The notes below the pieces were generated by a model. The model worked only from the letters and a program-made list of their open reading frames with translations, was not told where the DNA came from and made no database searches. From positions 145,179-209,178 of the forward strand of contig JAJPHC010000057.1 in NCBI GenBank assembly GCA_021325515.1: a stretch of DNA of 64,000 nt, read 5' to 3'. This document shows positions 8,046 to 19,934 of this stretch, in pieces. This DNA is from Acidobacteriota bacterium (GTDB lineage Bacteria > Acidobacteriota > Thermoanaerobaculia > Gp7-AA8). Every line of letters begins with the position of its first letter. The first letter of the stretch is position 1. Made by a program: the position numbers and the translations under genes.

Positions 8046-9725
8046 CTACTGCGCGGCGATGCGGGTGCGCGAATATCCCGTCGTATTCGCGATGTCATCG
8101 ACGATGGCCACGGAGATGTAGTGCTCACCGCGGCTGACGAGCACTTCGGCGGTGAGTGAGATCGGCCGGCTGCGGAGCAGCGCTTCGTCGGCTCGCTTGA
8201 GCTTCAGCGTCTGCGTGCGCTTGGTCACCGGCGACATCGCGGCGTTGTCGTCGACCACCGCGATGTACAGCGTGAAGCCGCCGACGAGCGTGTCGCCCTG
8301 CGGGAGCAGCGTGAGGTCCGATGGAAACGTGATGTGCACCGGGACCTTGAAACGCCCCTTGTCGACCGCGATCGGACGTGTCGACGTCAGCGTGACCTGG
8401 ATGTCGCCTTTGATCTGGGAGTGAAATGCATTCGAGATCACGCGGTCCTTCGTCTGATCTTCGGCCGTCTTCGCGACGTAGGTCTTGCGTGAGCGGACGC
8501 GGAATTCCGGGTTCTTCGTTTTGACGAGCACCTTGCGGTCCCCGGGCGTGTCATCCTGCTGCCGGTAGCCGAGCGAGTAATACGCGCCGAGGTCGCGGGC
8601 GACGGTGTTGAGGGCGAGGTCGAAATTGTTGGTGCGCATCAGCGCGATGCCGCCCGTCATCTGCGCCATGACTCCGAACACGTTCGCCGTGCTCGTGAAG
8701 TCGATGAAGTCGACGGTGGGATCGGAGGGCTCGTTCGACGTGACGTCGCCGACCGTGCCTTTCGTAGGATCGGCGCCGTCGATCAGATACATCGTCACGT
8801 TGTTCGCATTCGCCTGTTTCGCGACGCGCTCGAGCTCGTTGGAAAGACTGAAGCGGCCTGCCTCGCGATACGCCGTCGGTACGACGGGCAGCAGCGCGGC
8901 GAACGTCTGATCGACCCACTGGAACATGTCGAGGCCGGGCTTGTCGGGAAGCTGTCCGCCGATGAACACCATCGCCTTCTTCCCTTCGAGTCCGGCGAGA
9001 GTCGTGATCATCGTCGACATCGCGGCGGTGAGCGCCTTCTCATCCTGATAGAGCGACTCGGCGTGTGCGCGGGCCATGCTGAGCGACTGGTCGTACACCG
9101 ACTGCATCTCGACGGACTGGCTGCCTCGCGAGCCGTGCGAGGCCGCGCGGGCGTTGTCGATCATGTCCTGGATGTCGCGCCGGAACTGCGTCTTGTCGCT
9201 TTCCATCTGAACGCCGCCGCCGCTGAGCCGCGATGCGTTGTCGAGTCCCTTGCGGATGCGTGCCGCGTCATCGGTGAAGGGAACGATGACATGCAGGCCA
9301 CGGTTCCACGCCATGACCATCGCCTGATCGCCGGGGCGGAAGAGCTTGTCGAGAAATTTCTCGACGGAGGCAAAGACTTCATTGCGGCGAAGCGGATGAA
9401 GAGACGAGTTGTCGATGAAGAAGACGATGCGGCGCCGGCGCGCCTCGGCCGGGACCGTGTCGTCAGCCTGCGGCACGCCGGCCGGAGCCGCGACGGATTC
9501 GGGCCGGACTTCGTAGAAGTTCGTGATCGTCTGCGGCTTGCCGTTCTCGTAGACTTCGAAGTCGTCCTTCGTCAGGCCGACGATCGGATTGCCGGCCCTG
9601 TCGGTGACGACGACATCGACGTTCGCGATGCGAACCTCGATCGACTCGACGAGCTTCGTCTGGGCTCGAAGTGGAACCGGGATGCACAACGTCATCGCCA
9701 GCACTGCTGTGGCTGTTCGGCGCAT
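8046..9725 (-). CDS. VWFA-related acidobacterial-type exported protein
   Basis: The protein has 559 residues with signal peptide MRRTATAVLAMTLCIPVPLRA. IEVRIANVDVVVTDRAGNPIVGLTKDDFEVYENGKPQTI, read in two pieces, is the typical N-terminal segment of the VWFA-related acidobacterial family. A von Willebrand A fold follows (RIVFFIDNSSLHPLRR, VMAWNRGLHVIVPFTDD). The MIDAS motif DNSSL is degenerate relative to DxSxS, as is common in this family. Function is unknown; these proteins are exported and abundant in Acidobacteriota. The gene appears monocistronic, converging on the repeat array. Confidence 0.85.
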   Translation of the reverse strand: MRRTATAVLAMTLCIPVPLRAQTKLVESIEVRIANVDVVVTDRAGNPIVGLTKDDFEVYENGKPQTITNFYEVRPESVAAPAGVPQADDTVPAEARRRRIVFFIDNSSLHPLRRNEVFASVEKFLDKLFRPGDQAMVMAWNRGLHVIVPFTDDAARIRKGLDNASRLSGGGVQMESDKTQFRRDIQDMIDNARAASHGSRGSQSVEMQSVYDQSLSMARAHAESLYQDEKALTAAMSTMITTLAGLEGKKAMVFIGGQLPDKPGLDMFQWVDQTFAALLPVVPTAYREAGRFSLSNELERVAKQANANNVTMYLIDGADPTKGTVGDVTSNEPSDPTVDFIDFTSTANVFGVMAQMTGGIALMRTNNFDLALNTVARDLGAYYSLGYRQQDDTPGDRKVLVKTKNPEFRVRSRKTYVAKTAEDQTKDRVISNAFHSQIKGDIQVTLTSTRPIAVDKGRFKVPVHITFPSDLTLLPQGDTLVGGFTLYIAVVDDNAAMSPVTKRTQTLKLKRADEALLRSRPISLTAEVLVSRGEHYISVAIVDDIANTTGYSRTRIAAQ

Positions 9726-9788
9726 GGAAGAAGTTCTCTTTGCAAACGAGATTAGTACAGTTCAGATCGTGGAGTGAGAGAAGGTGAC

Positions 9789-10889
9789 ATGCCTGTAACA
9801 CGTCGATTGCGAGTGCGGCACCGCGCGGCAGTGTTTCTGTTGATCGCAGTCGCTGTTCCCGCGTTTTCCGAAGTGAGAAGGCGCACCGCTGCGCCGCCCC
9901 CGCCGTTTCCGGGATGCACGTCGGTGACCGGCACTCCTGCAGTCACGTTCACACGAGACGAAGGGCGCACGCTGGCGAATGTCACGGAGCCGCTCACCGG
10001 CATCGGCTACACGTATGGAGTCGCGCCGCTCGATACTCGCGGGACGCTGTTGTCGTGGCACAAGTCGACGCTTTCCATCTCGACGGACAACGGCTGCTCG
10101 TGGCGTGCAATCGGCGACTGGACGATCGACTTTCCGCCTGCGATCACGGCGGCGCGCGGCGGACGCGCGTTCGCATGGTCCGACAATCGCGATTTTTTTC
10201 TGCGATACGACTCGCGAGGCGCAACGCAACTGAAGCCGCCGGGATCATTCGTCGGCGTGGGAACGGATCGAACGAACGGAGATCATCTGCGCGCCGGCGA
10301 TTCGACGGGCGTGTTGTGGGAGAGCTCCGATGCCGGCGATTCATGGCAGCAGCTTTCGCGGTTGCCGCCGGAGGCCCGCTCGCTCATCTATCGATTCTCG
10401 TTCGATCCTCATAATCTCGATCATGTGATCGCCGGCACCGCGGTCAGCGGCGCGTTCGTCACGTTCGATGCGGGGAAGAACTGGAGCCGCACGTCGCTGG
10501 CGGAGGGCTTCAACGTGATGAACTTCGCGATCTCGCCGGTGGACGCGAATGTGGTCTGGGCGATGGCGGTCGATCTGTCGTCGAGCGTGCACGCCATCTA
10601 TTGCTCGGCCGACGGCGGGCGAACGTTCGCGCGCGTTCTTGCGGAAGCAGCCGGCGTGACGATCATCAATGGACCGGTCATGGCCGCGCATCCGGTGGAC
10701 GCAAGGTTTCTGTACTTCGTTTTCGGCACGAGCTTTCAGGCGTATGGGACCGATCTGTACCGCGTCGACGCGTCGGGCGACGTGCGGGTGAATCACAACA
10801 GCTACGACGGCGTCGACGCGATCGCCTTTTCGCCGCTGGATCCGTCGCTGATGTACCTCGGCCTGGCCACGGAAAAGGGTGTGCGTTAG
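9789..10889 (+). CDS. Exported sialidase/BNR-type beta-propeller protein
   Basis: From the ATG at 9789 the product is 366 residues, with a signal peptide (MPVTRRLRVRHRAAVFLLIA, then VAVPAFSE). A GTG at 9774 would add five residues. Repeated Asp-box-like phrases (ISTDNGCSWRAIGDW, ESSDAGDSWQQL, TFDAGKNWSRT, SADGGRTFARV) mark a sialidase or photosynthesis-assembly-type beta-propeller. No catalytic arginine triad of true sialidases could be identified. It is inferred to be a secreted or periplasmic beta-propeller of unknown ligand. The FAD oxidoreductase follows after three bases, suggesting co-transcription. Confidence 0.7.
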   Translation: MPVTRRLRVRHRAAVFLLIAVAVPAFSEVRRRTAAPPPPFPGCTSVTGTPAVTFTRDEGRTLANVTEPLTGIGYTYGVAPLDTRGTLLSWHKSTLSISTDNGCSWRAIGDWTIDFPPAITAARGGRAFAWSDNRDFFLRYDSRGATQLKPPGSFVGVGTDRTNGDHLRAGDSTGVLWESSDAGDSWQQLSRLPPEARSLIYRFSFDPHNLDHVIAGTAVSGAFVTFDAGKNWSRTSLAEGFNVMNFAISPVDANVVWAMAVDLSSSVHAIYCSADGGRTFARVLAEAAGVTIINGPVMAAHPVDARFLYFVFGTSFQAYGTDLYRVDASGDVRVNHNSYDGVDAIAFSPLDPSLMYLGLATEKGVR

Positions 10890-10892
10890 GCG

Positions 10893-11951
10893 ATGAGCCG
10901 CGTCGTCATCATCGGTGCTGGAGTCATGGGGTTGAGCGTCGCCGCTCACCTCCATGAGCTCGGCGCGGATGATGTCGTGGTCGTCGACCGCGCCCGCGCG
11001 CTCGGCGAAGGGAGCAGCACGTCGCGTGCGACGGGCGGCTTTCGTGCGCAGTTCGCGACGGAGATCAACGTCCGGCTCTCACTCCTCGCGCGGGAGGAGC
11101 TGCGGGCCCGGGCAGAGATGGGCTATCGCCCCTGCGGCTATCTTTTTCTCGCGCGCGAAGAGGCGACGCTCGACGTGCTGCGCGCGGCGCAACGCGTGCA
11201 GCATGCGTGCGGTCTGACGGAAGCGCGCATGATCGACGCGCGCGAGGCGCGTGAGATCAATCCTGCGATCGATGATCCGCTCGTCATCGGCGGCGCGTTC
11301 TGTCCGACCGATGGCTTCATCACGCCGATGGATGTGCTGCGCGCGTACGCGCACGGCGTGCGGATTCAGTTCGAGTCGGAAGTGACCGGGCTGCGCACAA
11401 GCGGAGAGCGGGTGACGGCGATCGAGACGACGCGCGGTCTCATCGAGGGCGATCTGTTCGTGAATGCCGCGGGCGCGTGGGCCCGGCAATTCGGCGGCGT
11501 GCCTGTGGAACCGGTCGAACGCCATGTGCTGCCCACGGTCGCGACCGCCGCTCTGCCCGACACGATGCCGATGACGATCTGGGCCGACGACGGATTTCAT
11601 CTGCGCGTGCGCGACGGCCGCGTGTTGTTGCTCGCACCGGATGCCGATCCAGAAGCGCGGGCAAGGCAGCGCGTCCCCTGTCTGAAGGAGATCGCGGTCG
11701 ATCGCGCGAATGCATGGTCAGGCTTTTATGAGATGTCTCCCGATCATCACGCGATCGTCGGGCGATCGATGCCGTTCGTGAATCTCTTTCTCGCGAATGG
11801 ATCGTCGGGACACGGCGTCATGCATGCGCCGGCAATCGGCAGGATCGTCGCGGAGATGATCGTGGGCGCGCCCACCTCGCTCGATGTCTCGGCGCTGCGG
11901 CCTTCGCGCTTCGCGGAAGGCTGCGCGATCGAGGCGCCTGCGCTGCTGTAA
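10893..11951 (+). CDS. FAD-dependent amine/amino-acid oxidoreductase (DAO family)
   Basis: The 352-residue protein opens with the dinucleotide-binding Rossmann motif VVIIGAGVMGLSVAAHL ending in the acidic residue of VVVVDR. It follows the glycine/sarcosine oxidase and D-amino-acid dehydrogenase plan (SSTSRATGGFRAQF, FVNAAGAWARQ, GSSGHGVMHAPAIGRIVAE near the C-terminus). It should oxidise a secondary amine or amino acid in the cytoplasm with FAD. The exact substrate cannot be read from the sequence. It is probably co-transcribed with the beta-propeller gene three bases upstream. Confidence 0.85.
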   Translation: MSRVVIIGAGVMGLSVAAHLHELGADDVVVVDRARALGEGSSTSRATGGFRAQFATEINVRLSLLAREELRARAEMGYRPCGYLFLAREEATLDVLRAAQRVQHACGLTEARMIDAREAREINPAIDDPLVIGGAFCPTDGFITPMDVLRAYAHGVRIQFESEVTGLRTSGERVTAIETTRGLIEGDLFVNAAGAWARQFGGVPVEPVERHVLPTVATAALPDTMPMTIWADDGFHLRVRDGRVLLLAPDADPEARARQRVPCLKEIAVDRANAWSGFYEMSPDHHAIVGRSMPFVNLFLANGSSGHGVMHAPAIGRIVAEMIVGAPTSLDVSALRPSRFAEGCAIEAPALL

Positions 11952-11960
11952 TCGTCCGCT

Positions 11961-14900
11961 CTACGGCTTCACCGCGCGGCGGCGCTGTGCCGCAGCGGGG
12001 GGCGGTGTCGAGACCGGCGTGACCTGCGAGACTCGCGTGACTCCGGTCGCCGGCACACCACCGCTCGGCGAGAAAATCGAATGCTGCGTCTCGCCGGTCA
12101 CGTTGTCAGTGCGCACGCCGACTGCGGAAACCGTCGCATTGCCTCCGTCCGCGGTCACGACCGCGAGCACGTTCGCGCGATCCTTCCGCCGCTCCGTTGT
12201 GTCGAGGCCCAGTGCCGAAAAGACCGTGTCGAGCCTGATCTGCTCATACGCGCCAATGCTCATGCTCTTTTCCGCAATCGCGAACGACCGGTTGCCGGCC
12301 TCGTACAAGCGCACGGTCACGCTGCCGCTCGATCCGGAGATCTCGTCGAGGATGACTTGCCAGCGTGTTCCGCGCGCCGGATCGATCGACTGTTCCAGAC
12401 CATCGAGATACAGCGGGCGATGTGCCTTCACACTCGTCAGCAGATCGGAGACCGTCGGAATGATGGGGAGATGCCCGGCGACCGTCCATGCTCCTCCCGA
12501 TGTCGATGTCATCAGGCGCGCGTAGATCTGCGCCTCCGCTGCGTCGACGAAGATGGATCCTTCGCTGCTCTGCCCCGCTGGTATTCCGAAGAACTGCTCG
12601 AGCACGTTGTCGAACTGCTGCACGACTCCGGGAACGAGCGTGAGCGTTTTCGCGATTGCCGCCGCTCCTTTCGGACGATAGGTCACGTTCGCGGTGAGCT
12701 GAGCTCGCCCCGTCGTGACGAGCGCCAGCAGCGTCCGGCGCAACGTTTCCGGGCTGCCGGGAACCGGGCCGTTCACCGCGACAGGAACCACGGCGGACAC
12801 CGTCGAGGCGCCATTGCCGAAGCGCGCCTTCGCGAGTGCGCGTGAAGATGTCGTGGAGAAGGTCACCGGCGTGCCTGCTGCCGCTCCGCTGCCTGTCGCA
12901 GCGTCGACCAGTGTGATGACGACTGCGATCGCGCCTCCGCCGGACTCGATGCTTGCGTCAATTCTCGCGCCGTCGATCGCGGCGCCGCCGGTCATCGTCG
13001 CGAGGTCGATCGACTTCTCGCCGTAGCGCGGAACGGTGACGGACGTCTCCGATCGCTTGCTTCCGTTTCCTTCGTAGAGCGTGAGATGAACGCTCGCCGC
13101 ATCGTTCCCGGTCGTTTCCGCGAGGATCACGGTCGCACGTGTCGCCGCATTGGAGACGATCCCCGCGGCGCTGAGAGGCGAGCCGAGTCGTGCGCCTTCG
13201 CCCAGGAGGTAGACGGGGATGTCGTATCCATACGAGCCGCCGTTGCGAGATGGTGTGATCACCGACGAGCTCACGATCAGCGAGCCGACCTTCTGTCCGG
13301 AGGCGCGAATCTCCAGTTGCCCGCGCGACGGCCGGGCGAGCGCGAAGATCTGCAGGAGAGGATCGGTGAGATTGACGACGTCATTCGGCGGCACGATGAT
13401 CGACGCGCGCTTGACGAGGTTCGAGTCGAACCCGTCGAGCCCCTCTGGCGTGAAGTAGAGATCCGCCTGCACCGGATCGCTTCCGACGTTGGTCAGCCGG
13501 ATGCGCGAGCTAGAAACATCACTGCTGGTCACAAGAGGGACGATGAACGAGCGGCTGCCGGGATCGAGGAGCGAAGTGCGGCCGGAATTCGTCGCCGGCG
13601 CGTCGTTGTCCTGAACCAGGAGGCGCGCCGATTCGCCGTTCTTCGAGCGAACCGTCAGATACGTGTACCGCGGCAGCGCGGACTTGTTCGGCGCGCGGCT
13701 GCGCTGTGTGCTCAGCTTCACATCCCGAGCAGCACCTCCGGCGATCGCGCTGGAATTCCATCCAGCCTCGGGTACAAGCCATACCTCCGGACCAATTTCG
13801 GCGCCGAGCTCCATCGGCGAGGACCCGCTGTTGCGGATGCTGATCGTGACCGGCGGCCGCGCCTCATCCGGACCGGCATAGCCGGGGAAGTACGCATACT
13901 CCGACTGCTGGCCGTTCACGACGAATACCGGCCGCGAAGTGCTCGCGCCTCCCACCTTCAGATTGACGAATGCGTAGGGTGTGATCGCCAGCCCCTGCCC
14001 GGTCGAGGCAACGAAGATGATGCCCTGATACGCGGATGTCCGGTCGTTCGCCGGTCCCGAGAAATTGATCTGGAATGTGCGCGGCTTCTTCGGCTCGAGC
14101 GTGACGAAGACCGAATCACCTCCGAGCGGATCGCTGATCGCAAAGAAGGGTACCGAGTTGATCTCGCCCTTTCCGAGGATCACCTGCAACGAGTCGGTGC
14201 CGATGTTTTCGAGCGTGAATGTCCCATGCCGGTCCTCGAGCTTTTCGCCGAGCGATGTGATGACCGCCTGGGGCTGCACCGTGAAGATGACGTTCGGCGA
14301 ACCGGTGACGACGGTGACGGGCTTCGCTTCTGACGGCGGACCGGGACGCGGATCACAACCCGCGACGGCTCTGACACGGTGGTAGTAGGTCGCAGCGCTC
14401 GTCGATACGAATGAGGCAGAAGTCGAGTAGGTGTCCTGCGAATCCACGATGCTCGTGAACGATGAGCTCAACGAGCGCTCGACGGTGTAGTAGGCGCTGG
14501 CGTCCAGATCGGGCAGCTCGCCCCACGCGATGGTGTAGGTCTGTCCTACGCCGACGTTTCCCGGCGGCACGAACTTGATCGATGGAGCCGCCGGAACGAG
14601 GCACGGCCTGCCGGTCGTGAAGGTCGCAGTCGAGGTCGAGACGTTCTTCGATGCATCGCATGCGGCCTTTGCCACGACGCGCCAGGAGTAATTCGTCGAA
14701 GGCAAGAGTCCGGTGACGGTGATCGCCGTCTTCTGAAGGTCGCGGAGATAGAGCGGTGGCTGCGCGGATGCGCCGAGGTAGAGGTCGTAACTCGACGCGT
14801 TGGACGATGCGGACCAGGTGAACGTGGCCGACAATGCGACATCGGTTGCGCCATTCTGCGGTGCGATCGCGTTGAACCCGGACGGTGCGAGACATCCGCC

Positions 14901-17669
14901 TTCGGTGCGAAACGCGCGTTTCGAACCGGACGAGGTTTTCGTGGAGTCGCATCCTGCGTGTGCGATGACGAACCAGAAGTACTGCGTGTTCGGCGTGAGC
15001 GAGCTGACGGTGTACGAATTCGATGAAAGATTTCCCGCGAGAAGTGGAGGAGGATCGGTCGGACCGAAGTAGAGATCGTATGTGGAGACGCCGCTGCCGC
15101 TCTGCCATGAGAGCTCGACGGTGCGGGGTACATTCGTCGCGTTGTCCTGAGGCTGAGAAGGGTTGGGTGGCGACGGCGCAACGCACTCCTGTGCCGTCGT
15201 AAACGATCGCACCTCGGACGTGGAGATCGAGGCGGGTGCGCAGAACGGATCGCCTTTCGCGACGATGCGCCAGTAGTAGACATTTCCCGCGGCGAGATTT
15301 GCGAGCGTGAATGCCGTAGCAGTGACGTCGCCTGCAATCAGCGCAGGAGGATTCGCGGTCGAAGCATAGACGTCGTAGCGGAACGCTCCCTGCACCGCAT
15401 TCCACGAAAGCGTTGGTGCAACGGAGACGATCGCGTTCGCCGCCGGCTGGCTCAGACTTGGAGCGGAGACGTTGACACATGACAGAACGCTGCGGACGCG
15501 ATTCGCACTGCTGTCCGCGATCAGCAGGTCGCCGGCGGAGGTGATCAGAACGCCGTAGGGAGTACTCAGACCGGCACTCACCGCTGGTCCGCCATCGCCT
15601 GCGAAGCCCGATGTCCCGTATCCCGCCACGGTGGTGATGGTTCCTCCACTCACCTTGCGAATGCGGTTGTTCAGCTTGTCCGCGATATAGAAGTTGCCGT
15701 TGATGTCGGCCGATACTCCGGTGGGATTTCCGAGGAATGCCTGAGTCGCCGGGCCGTTGTCGCCTCCGTAGCGAATACCGGCCGATTGTCCGGTGTCGCC
15801 GCTCCCGGCGATGGTTGTGATCGTGCCGGTGCCGAGGTCGATCCGGCGGATGCGATTGTTGAGAGTGTCGGCGACGTAGAGAAGATTGCGATCGAGTGCG
15901 AGCCCCGTGGGACGATCAAGCTGCGCCGCAGTCGCAGGGCCGCCATCGCCGGAGAAGCCTTCCGTCGTTCCTGCAATCGTCGAGATGATCTGGGATCCAG
16001 CGGCGACCTTGCGGATTCGATGATTGAACGTGTCGGAGAAATAGAGATCGCCTGCCGAACTGATGGCGATTCCCGACGGGTAGCCCACGAAGATGGAGCT
16101 CGAGCTCGCGGACGCCATGTTGAGTTGTGCGGATGTGGCGGGACCGCCATCGCCGGAGAATCCGCGCGAGCCGCTGCCGATCACGGTTGCGATGAATCCG
16201 CCCGTGATGCGGCGAATCCTGTTTGCGGCGATGTCTGCGAAGTAGATGTTGCCCGCGTTGTCGATCGCCACGCCGCCGGGATAGCTCATCGTCGCCGAGG
16301 TGGCAGGTCCGCCGTCGCCGAGCGCTGCGCTCGACGAGCCGTACACACCTGTACCTGCAATCGTGCTGATCCTGCCGTCGCGCGCGATTTTGCGAATCCG
16401 GCTGCCGTTGTATTCGGAGACGATCATCGAGCCCGCTGCATCGAAAACCATCGCGGCGGGTTGATAGATCACACCGGAAGTCGCAGGGCCGCCGTCGCCG
16501 GAGAAACGGACGCCGTTGCCGGCGATCGTGTTGATGATGGAGGTGGCCGCGCTGACGCGGCGGATGCGGGAGTTGAATGTGTCGGCGATCAGGAGGTCAT
16601 TGTTCGGTGCGGCCGCGACACCATAGGGTCCGGTGAGCGATGCCGCGGCCGCGGGACCGCCGTCACCGGCAAACGTTCCGAAGCCATTGCCGGCCGCCGT
16701 CGTCACGATGTTGGACGTGAGCGACATCCTGCGTATGCGATGGTTCAGCGGATCGGCGATGTAGAGGTTGTTCGCGCTGTCGATGGCGAGCCCGCCCGGC
16801 TCGCCGAGCGAGGCGTTGAGTGCAGCGCCGCCGTCGCCGGAGAACCCGTTCGTGCCGTTGCCGGCGATCGTGGTGATGATCCCTGCGGGCGTGATCCTGC
16901 GAACGCGATGATTGAACGTGTCGCTGAGATAGAGGTTCGAGGAACTGTCGAAGGCGAGTGACGGCGGAGAGGAGAGGAGGATGATCGATGGCGTGTCGCC
17001 GGAGAGAGCGAGATTCGCGGCGGTTGCCGGCCCTCCGTCACCGGAGAATCCCCAGGTGCCCGTTCCGGCGACCGTCGCTATCAAACGCGACACGCTCGCG
17101 ATTTTTCTGACGTTGTTCGACGCGGAATCGACGGCGTAGAGATCGCCGGACGGCGCGATCGCGAGCCCGCTGAGGAGCCGGAACGAAGCGGTGGTCGCGA
17201 GCCCGCCGTCACCTCCCGAGCCGTACGAACCGCTGCCTGCATAGGTCGTGATGATCGAGGTGCCGGCTTCGACACGGCGGATGCGCCGGTTTCCTTCATC
17301 AGCGATGTAGAGGTTCCCCGCCGCGTCGAGTGCGATCCCGCGCGGATCGGAGAGCGCCGCCTGCGCCGCCGGTCCGCCGTCTCCCGTGAAGCCCGCAGTG
17401 CCGTTGCCCGCGATGGTGGTGATGATTCCCGTGCTCGCGCTGACTTTGCGGATGCGGTGGTTTCCGCTGTCCGAGATGTAGATGTTGCCCGCTGCATCGG
17501 AGATGACGCTCGCCGGCCGATCGAGTCCGGCGATCGTCGCGGGGCGGCCGTCATCGGTTCCGCCGCCGGCGAATGTAAGAATCGATTGAGCGAGATCTTG
17601 CTGCGTCAGAGCAATGCAGACGACACATGCCGCAACGATGCGGAATGCAGCTCTGTGGCCGAAACCCAC
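11961..17669 (-). CDS. Giant exported NHL-repeat beta-propeller and fibronectin-III protein
   Basis: The product is 1,902 residues. A GTG start has GGAG seven bases upstream and gives signal peptide GFGHRAAFRIVAACVVCIAL. Twelve NHL-type repeats fill roughly residues 30-720, each with a GDGGPA phrase followed by NLYIADxxNHRIRRV-like strands. About four fibronectin-III-like domains follow (PTLSWNAVQGAFRYDVY, VELSWQSGSGVSTYDLY, ATFTWSASSNASSYDLY). The last 800 residues are beta-rich without a recognised domain and lack an LPXTG, PEP-CTERM or type IX tail that I can see. It is likely a cell-surface or secreted adhesion/binding protein. Confidence 0.85.
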   Translation of the reverse strand: MGFGHRAAFRIVAACVVCIALTQQDLAQSILTFAGGGTDDGRPATIAGLDRPASVISDAAGNIYISDSGNHRIRKVSASTGIITTIAGNGTAGFTGDGGPAAQAALSDPRGIALDAAGNLYIADEGNRRIRRVEAGTSIITTYAGSGSYGSGGDGGLATTASFRLLSGLAIAPSGDLYAVDSASNNVRKIASVSRLIATVAGTGTWGFSGDGGPATAANLALSGDTPSIILLSSPPSLAFDSSSNLYLSDTFNHRVRRITPAGIITTIAGNGTNGFSGDGGAALNASLGEPGGLAIDSANNLYIADPLNHRIRRMSLTSNIVTTAAGNGFGTFAGDGGPAAAASLTGPYGVAAAPNNDLLIADTFNSRIRRVSAATSIINTIAGNGVRFSGDGGPATSGVIYQPAAMVFDAAGSMIVSEYNGSRIRKIARDGRISTIAGTGVYGSSSAALGDGGPATSATMSYPGGVAIDNAGNIYFADIAANRIRRITGGFIATVIGSGSRGFSGDGGPATSAQLNMASASSSSIFVGYPSGIAISSAGDLYFSDTFNHRIRKVAAGSQIISTIAGTTEGFSGDGGPATAAQLDRPTGLALDRNLLYVADTLNNRIRRIDLGTGTITTIAGSGDTGQSAGIRYGGDNGPATQAFLGNPTGVSADINGNFYIADKLNNRIRKVSGGTITTVAGYGTSGFAGDGGPAVSAGLSTPYGVLITSAGDLLIADSSANRVRSVLSCVNVSAPSLSQPAANAIVSVAPTLSWNAVQGAFRYDVYASTANPPALIAGDVTATAFTLANLAAGNVYYWRIVAKGDPFCAPASISTSEVRSFTTAQECVAPSPPNPSQPQDNATNVPRTVELSWQSGSGVSTYDLYFGPTDPPPLLAGNLSSNSYTVSSLTPNTQYFWFVIAHAGCDSTKTSSGSKRAFRTEGGCLAPSGFNAIAPQNGATDVALSATFTWSASSNASSYDLYLGASAQPPLYLRDLQKTAITVTGLLPSTNYSWRVVAKAACDASKNVSTSTATFTTGRPCLVPAAPSIKFVPPGNVGVGQTYTIAWGELPDLDASAYYTVERSLSSSFTSIVDSQDTYSTSASFVSTSAATYYHRVRAVAGCDPRPGPPSEAKPVTVVTGSPNVIFTVQPQAVITSLGEKLEDRHGTFTLENIGTDSLQVILGKGEINSVPFFAISDPLGGDSVFVTLEPKKPRTFQINFSGPANDRTSAYQGIIFVASTGQGLAITPYAFVNLKVGGASTSRPVFVVNGQQSEYAYFPGYAGPDEARPPVTISIRNSGSSPMELGAEIGPEVWLVPEAGWNSSAIAGGAARDVKLSTQRSRAPNKSALPRYTYLTVRSKNGESARLLVQDNDAPATNSGRTSLLDPGSRSFIVPLVTSSDVSSSRIRLTNVGSDPVQADLYFTPEGLDGFDSNLVKRASIIVPPNDVVNLTDPLLQIFALARPSRGQLEIRASGQKVGSLIVSSSVITPSRNGGSYGYDIPVYLLGEGARLGSPLSAAGIVSNAATRATVILAETTGNDAASVHLTLYEGNGSKRSETSVTVPRYGEKSIDLATMTGGAAIDGARIDASIESGGGAIAVVITLVDAATGSGAAAGTPVTFSTTSSRALAKARFGNGASTVSAVVPVAVNGPVPGSPETLRRTLLALVTTGRAQLTANVTYRPKGAAAIAKTLTLVPGVVQQFDNVLEQFFGIPAGQSSEGSIFVDAAEAQIYARLMTSTSGGAWTVAGHLPIIPTVSDLLTSVKAHRPLYLDGLEQSIDPARGTRWQVILDEISGSSGSVTVRLYEAGNRSFAIAEKSMSIGAYEQIRLDTVFSALGLDTTERRKDRANVLAVVTADGGNATVSAVGVRTDNVTGETQHSIFSPSGGVPATGVTRVSQVTPVSTPPPAAAQRRRAVKP

Positions 17670-17748
17670 TGGACGACTCCTCTCGCAAGACGCAGCGAGA
17701 ACTGGTGCAACGGGTCGTTAGAGCGACTTGGGCCTGTGGCTCTGCCGC

Positions 17749-17777
17749 AATGTAGGTTGGCGACGGCTGGTTGTCAA
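17749..17777 (-). promoter_or_regulatory. Sigma-70-type promoter of the NHL/FN3 gene
   Basis: On the minus strand TTGACA (17772-17777) and TACATT (17749-17754) are separated by 17 bp. Transcription would begin near 17742, leaving a leader of about 73 nt before the GTG start at 17669. Confidence 0.7.
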
Positions 17778-17837
17778 TTTTAGTTGGATCGCATCGACAG
17801 AGCGATCGAGCACTTCCCCGACCCGAGGATTCCGCAA

Positions 17838-17869
17838 AGAAAAAAGGCGGGCCCGAACAGGCCCGCCTT
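17838..17869 (-). terminator. Rho-independent terminator of groES-groEL
   Basis: A perfect 10-bp stem (17844-17853 with 17860-17869, arm AAGGCGGGCC) has a six-base loop. In the minus direction it runs into TTTTTTCTTT, 23 nt after the groEL stop. Confidence 0.92.
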
Positions 17870-17891
17870 CTCAGAAACCTGAAGTGAATTC

Positions 17892-19550
<1,659 letters not shown>

Positions 19551-19862
19551 TTAGTCGACGATTGCGAGGACTTCGTCTTCGCGAAGGATCGTGTACTCGA
19601 CGTCATCGAGCTTGATGTCGGTTCCGGAGTACTTGCCGATGAGGACCTTGTCGCCCTTCTTGACGTCAAGCTTCATGCGCTTGCCGTTGTCGTCGAACTT
19701 GCCTTCGCCGACCGCGACGACTTCCGCTTCCTGCGGCTTCTCTTTCGCGGTGTCGGGGATGATGATGCCGCCGCGGACGGTTTCCCGGGCGTCCAGACGC
19801 TTGACGACGATGCGGTCGTAAAGCGGGCGGAGCTTGATGTCTGCTGCTACTGCTGCTGCCAT
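19551..19862 (-). CDS. groS: 10-kDa co-chaperonin GroES
   Basis: This is 103 residues, with KLRPLYDRIVVKRLDARETV, mobile loop GGIIIPDTAKEKPQEAEVVA and GKYSGTDIKLDDVEYTILRE typical of GroES. The start at 19862 is preferred over the ATG at 19871 because AAAGGAG directly abuts the latter but is nine bases from the former. It forms the lid of GroEL and is the first gene of the operon. Confidence 0.97.
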   Translation of the reverse strand: MAAAVAADIKLRPLYDRIVVKRLDARETVRGGIIIPDTAKEKPQEAEVVAVGEGKFDDNGKRMKLDVKKGDKVLIGKYSGTDIKLDDVEYTILREDEVLAIVD

Positions 19863-19934
19863 GTTGTACATCTCCTTTCGGTAGTGTTTGCTAGCACTTA
19901 CGGCGAACTTCGCCGCTGTTCGAAATCTGCGCTG

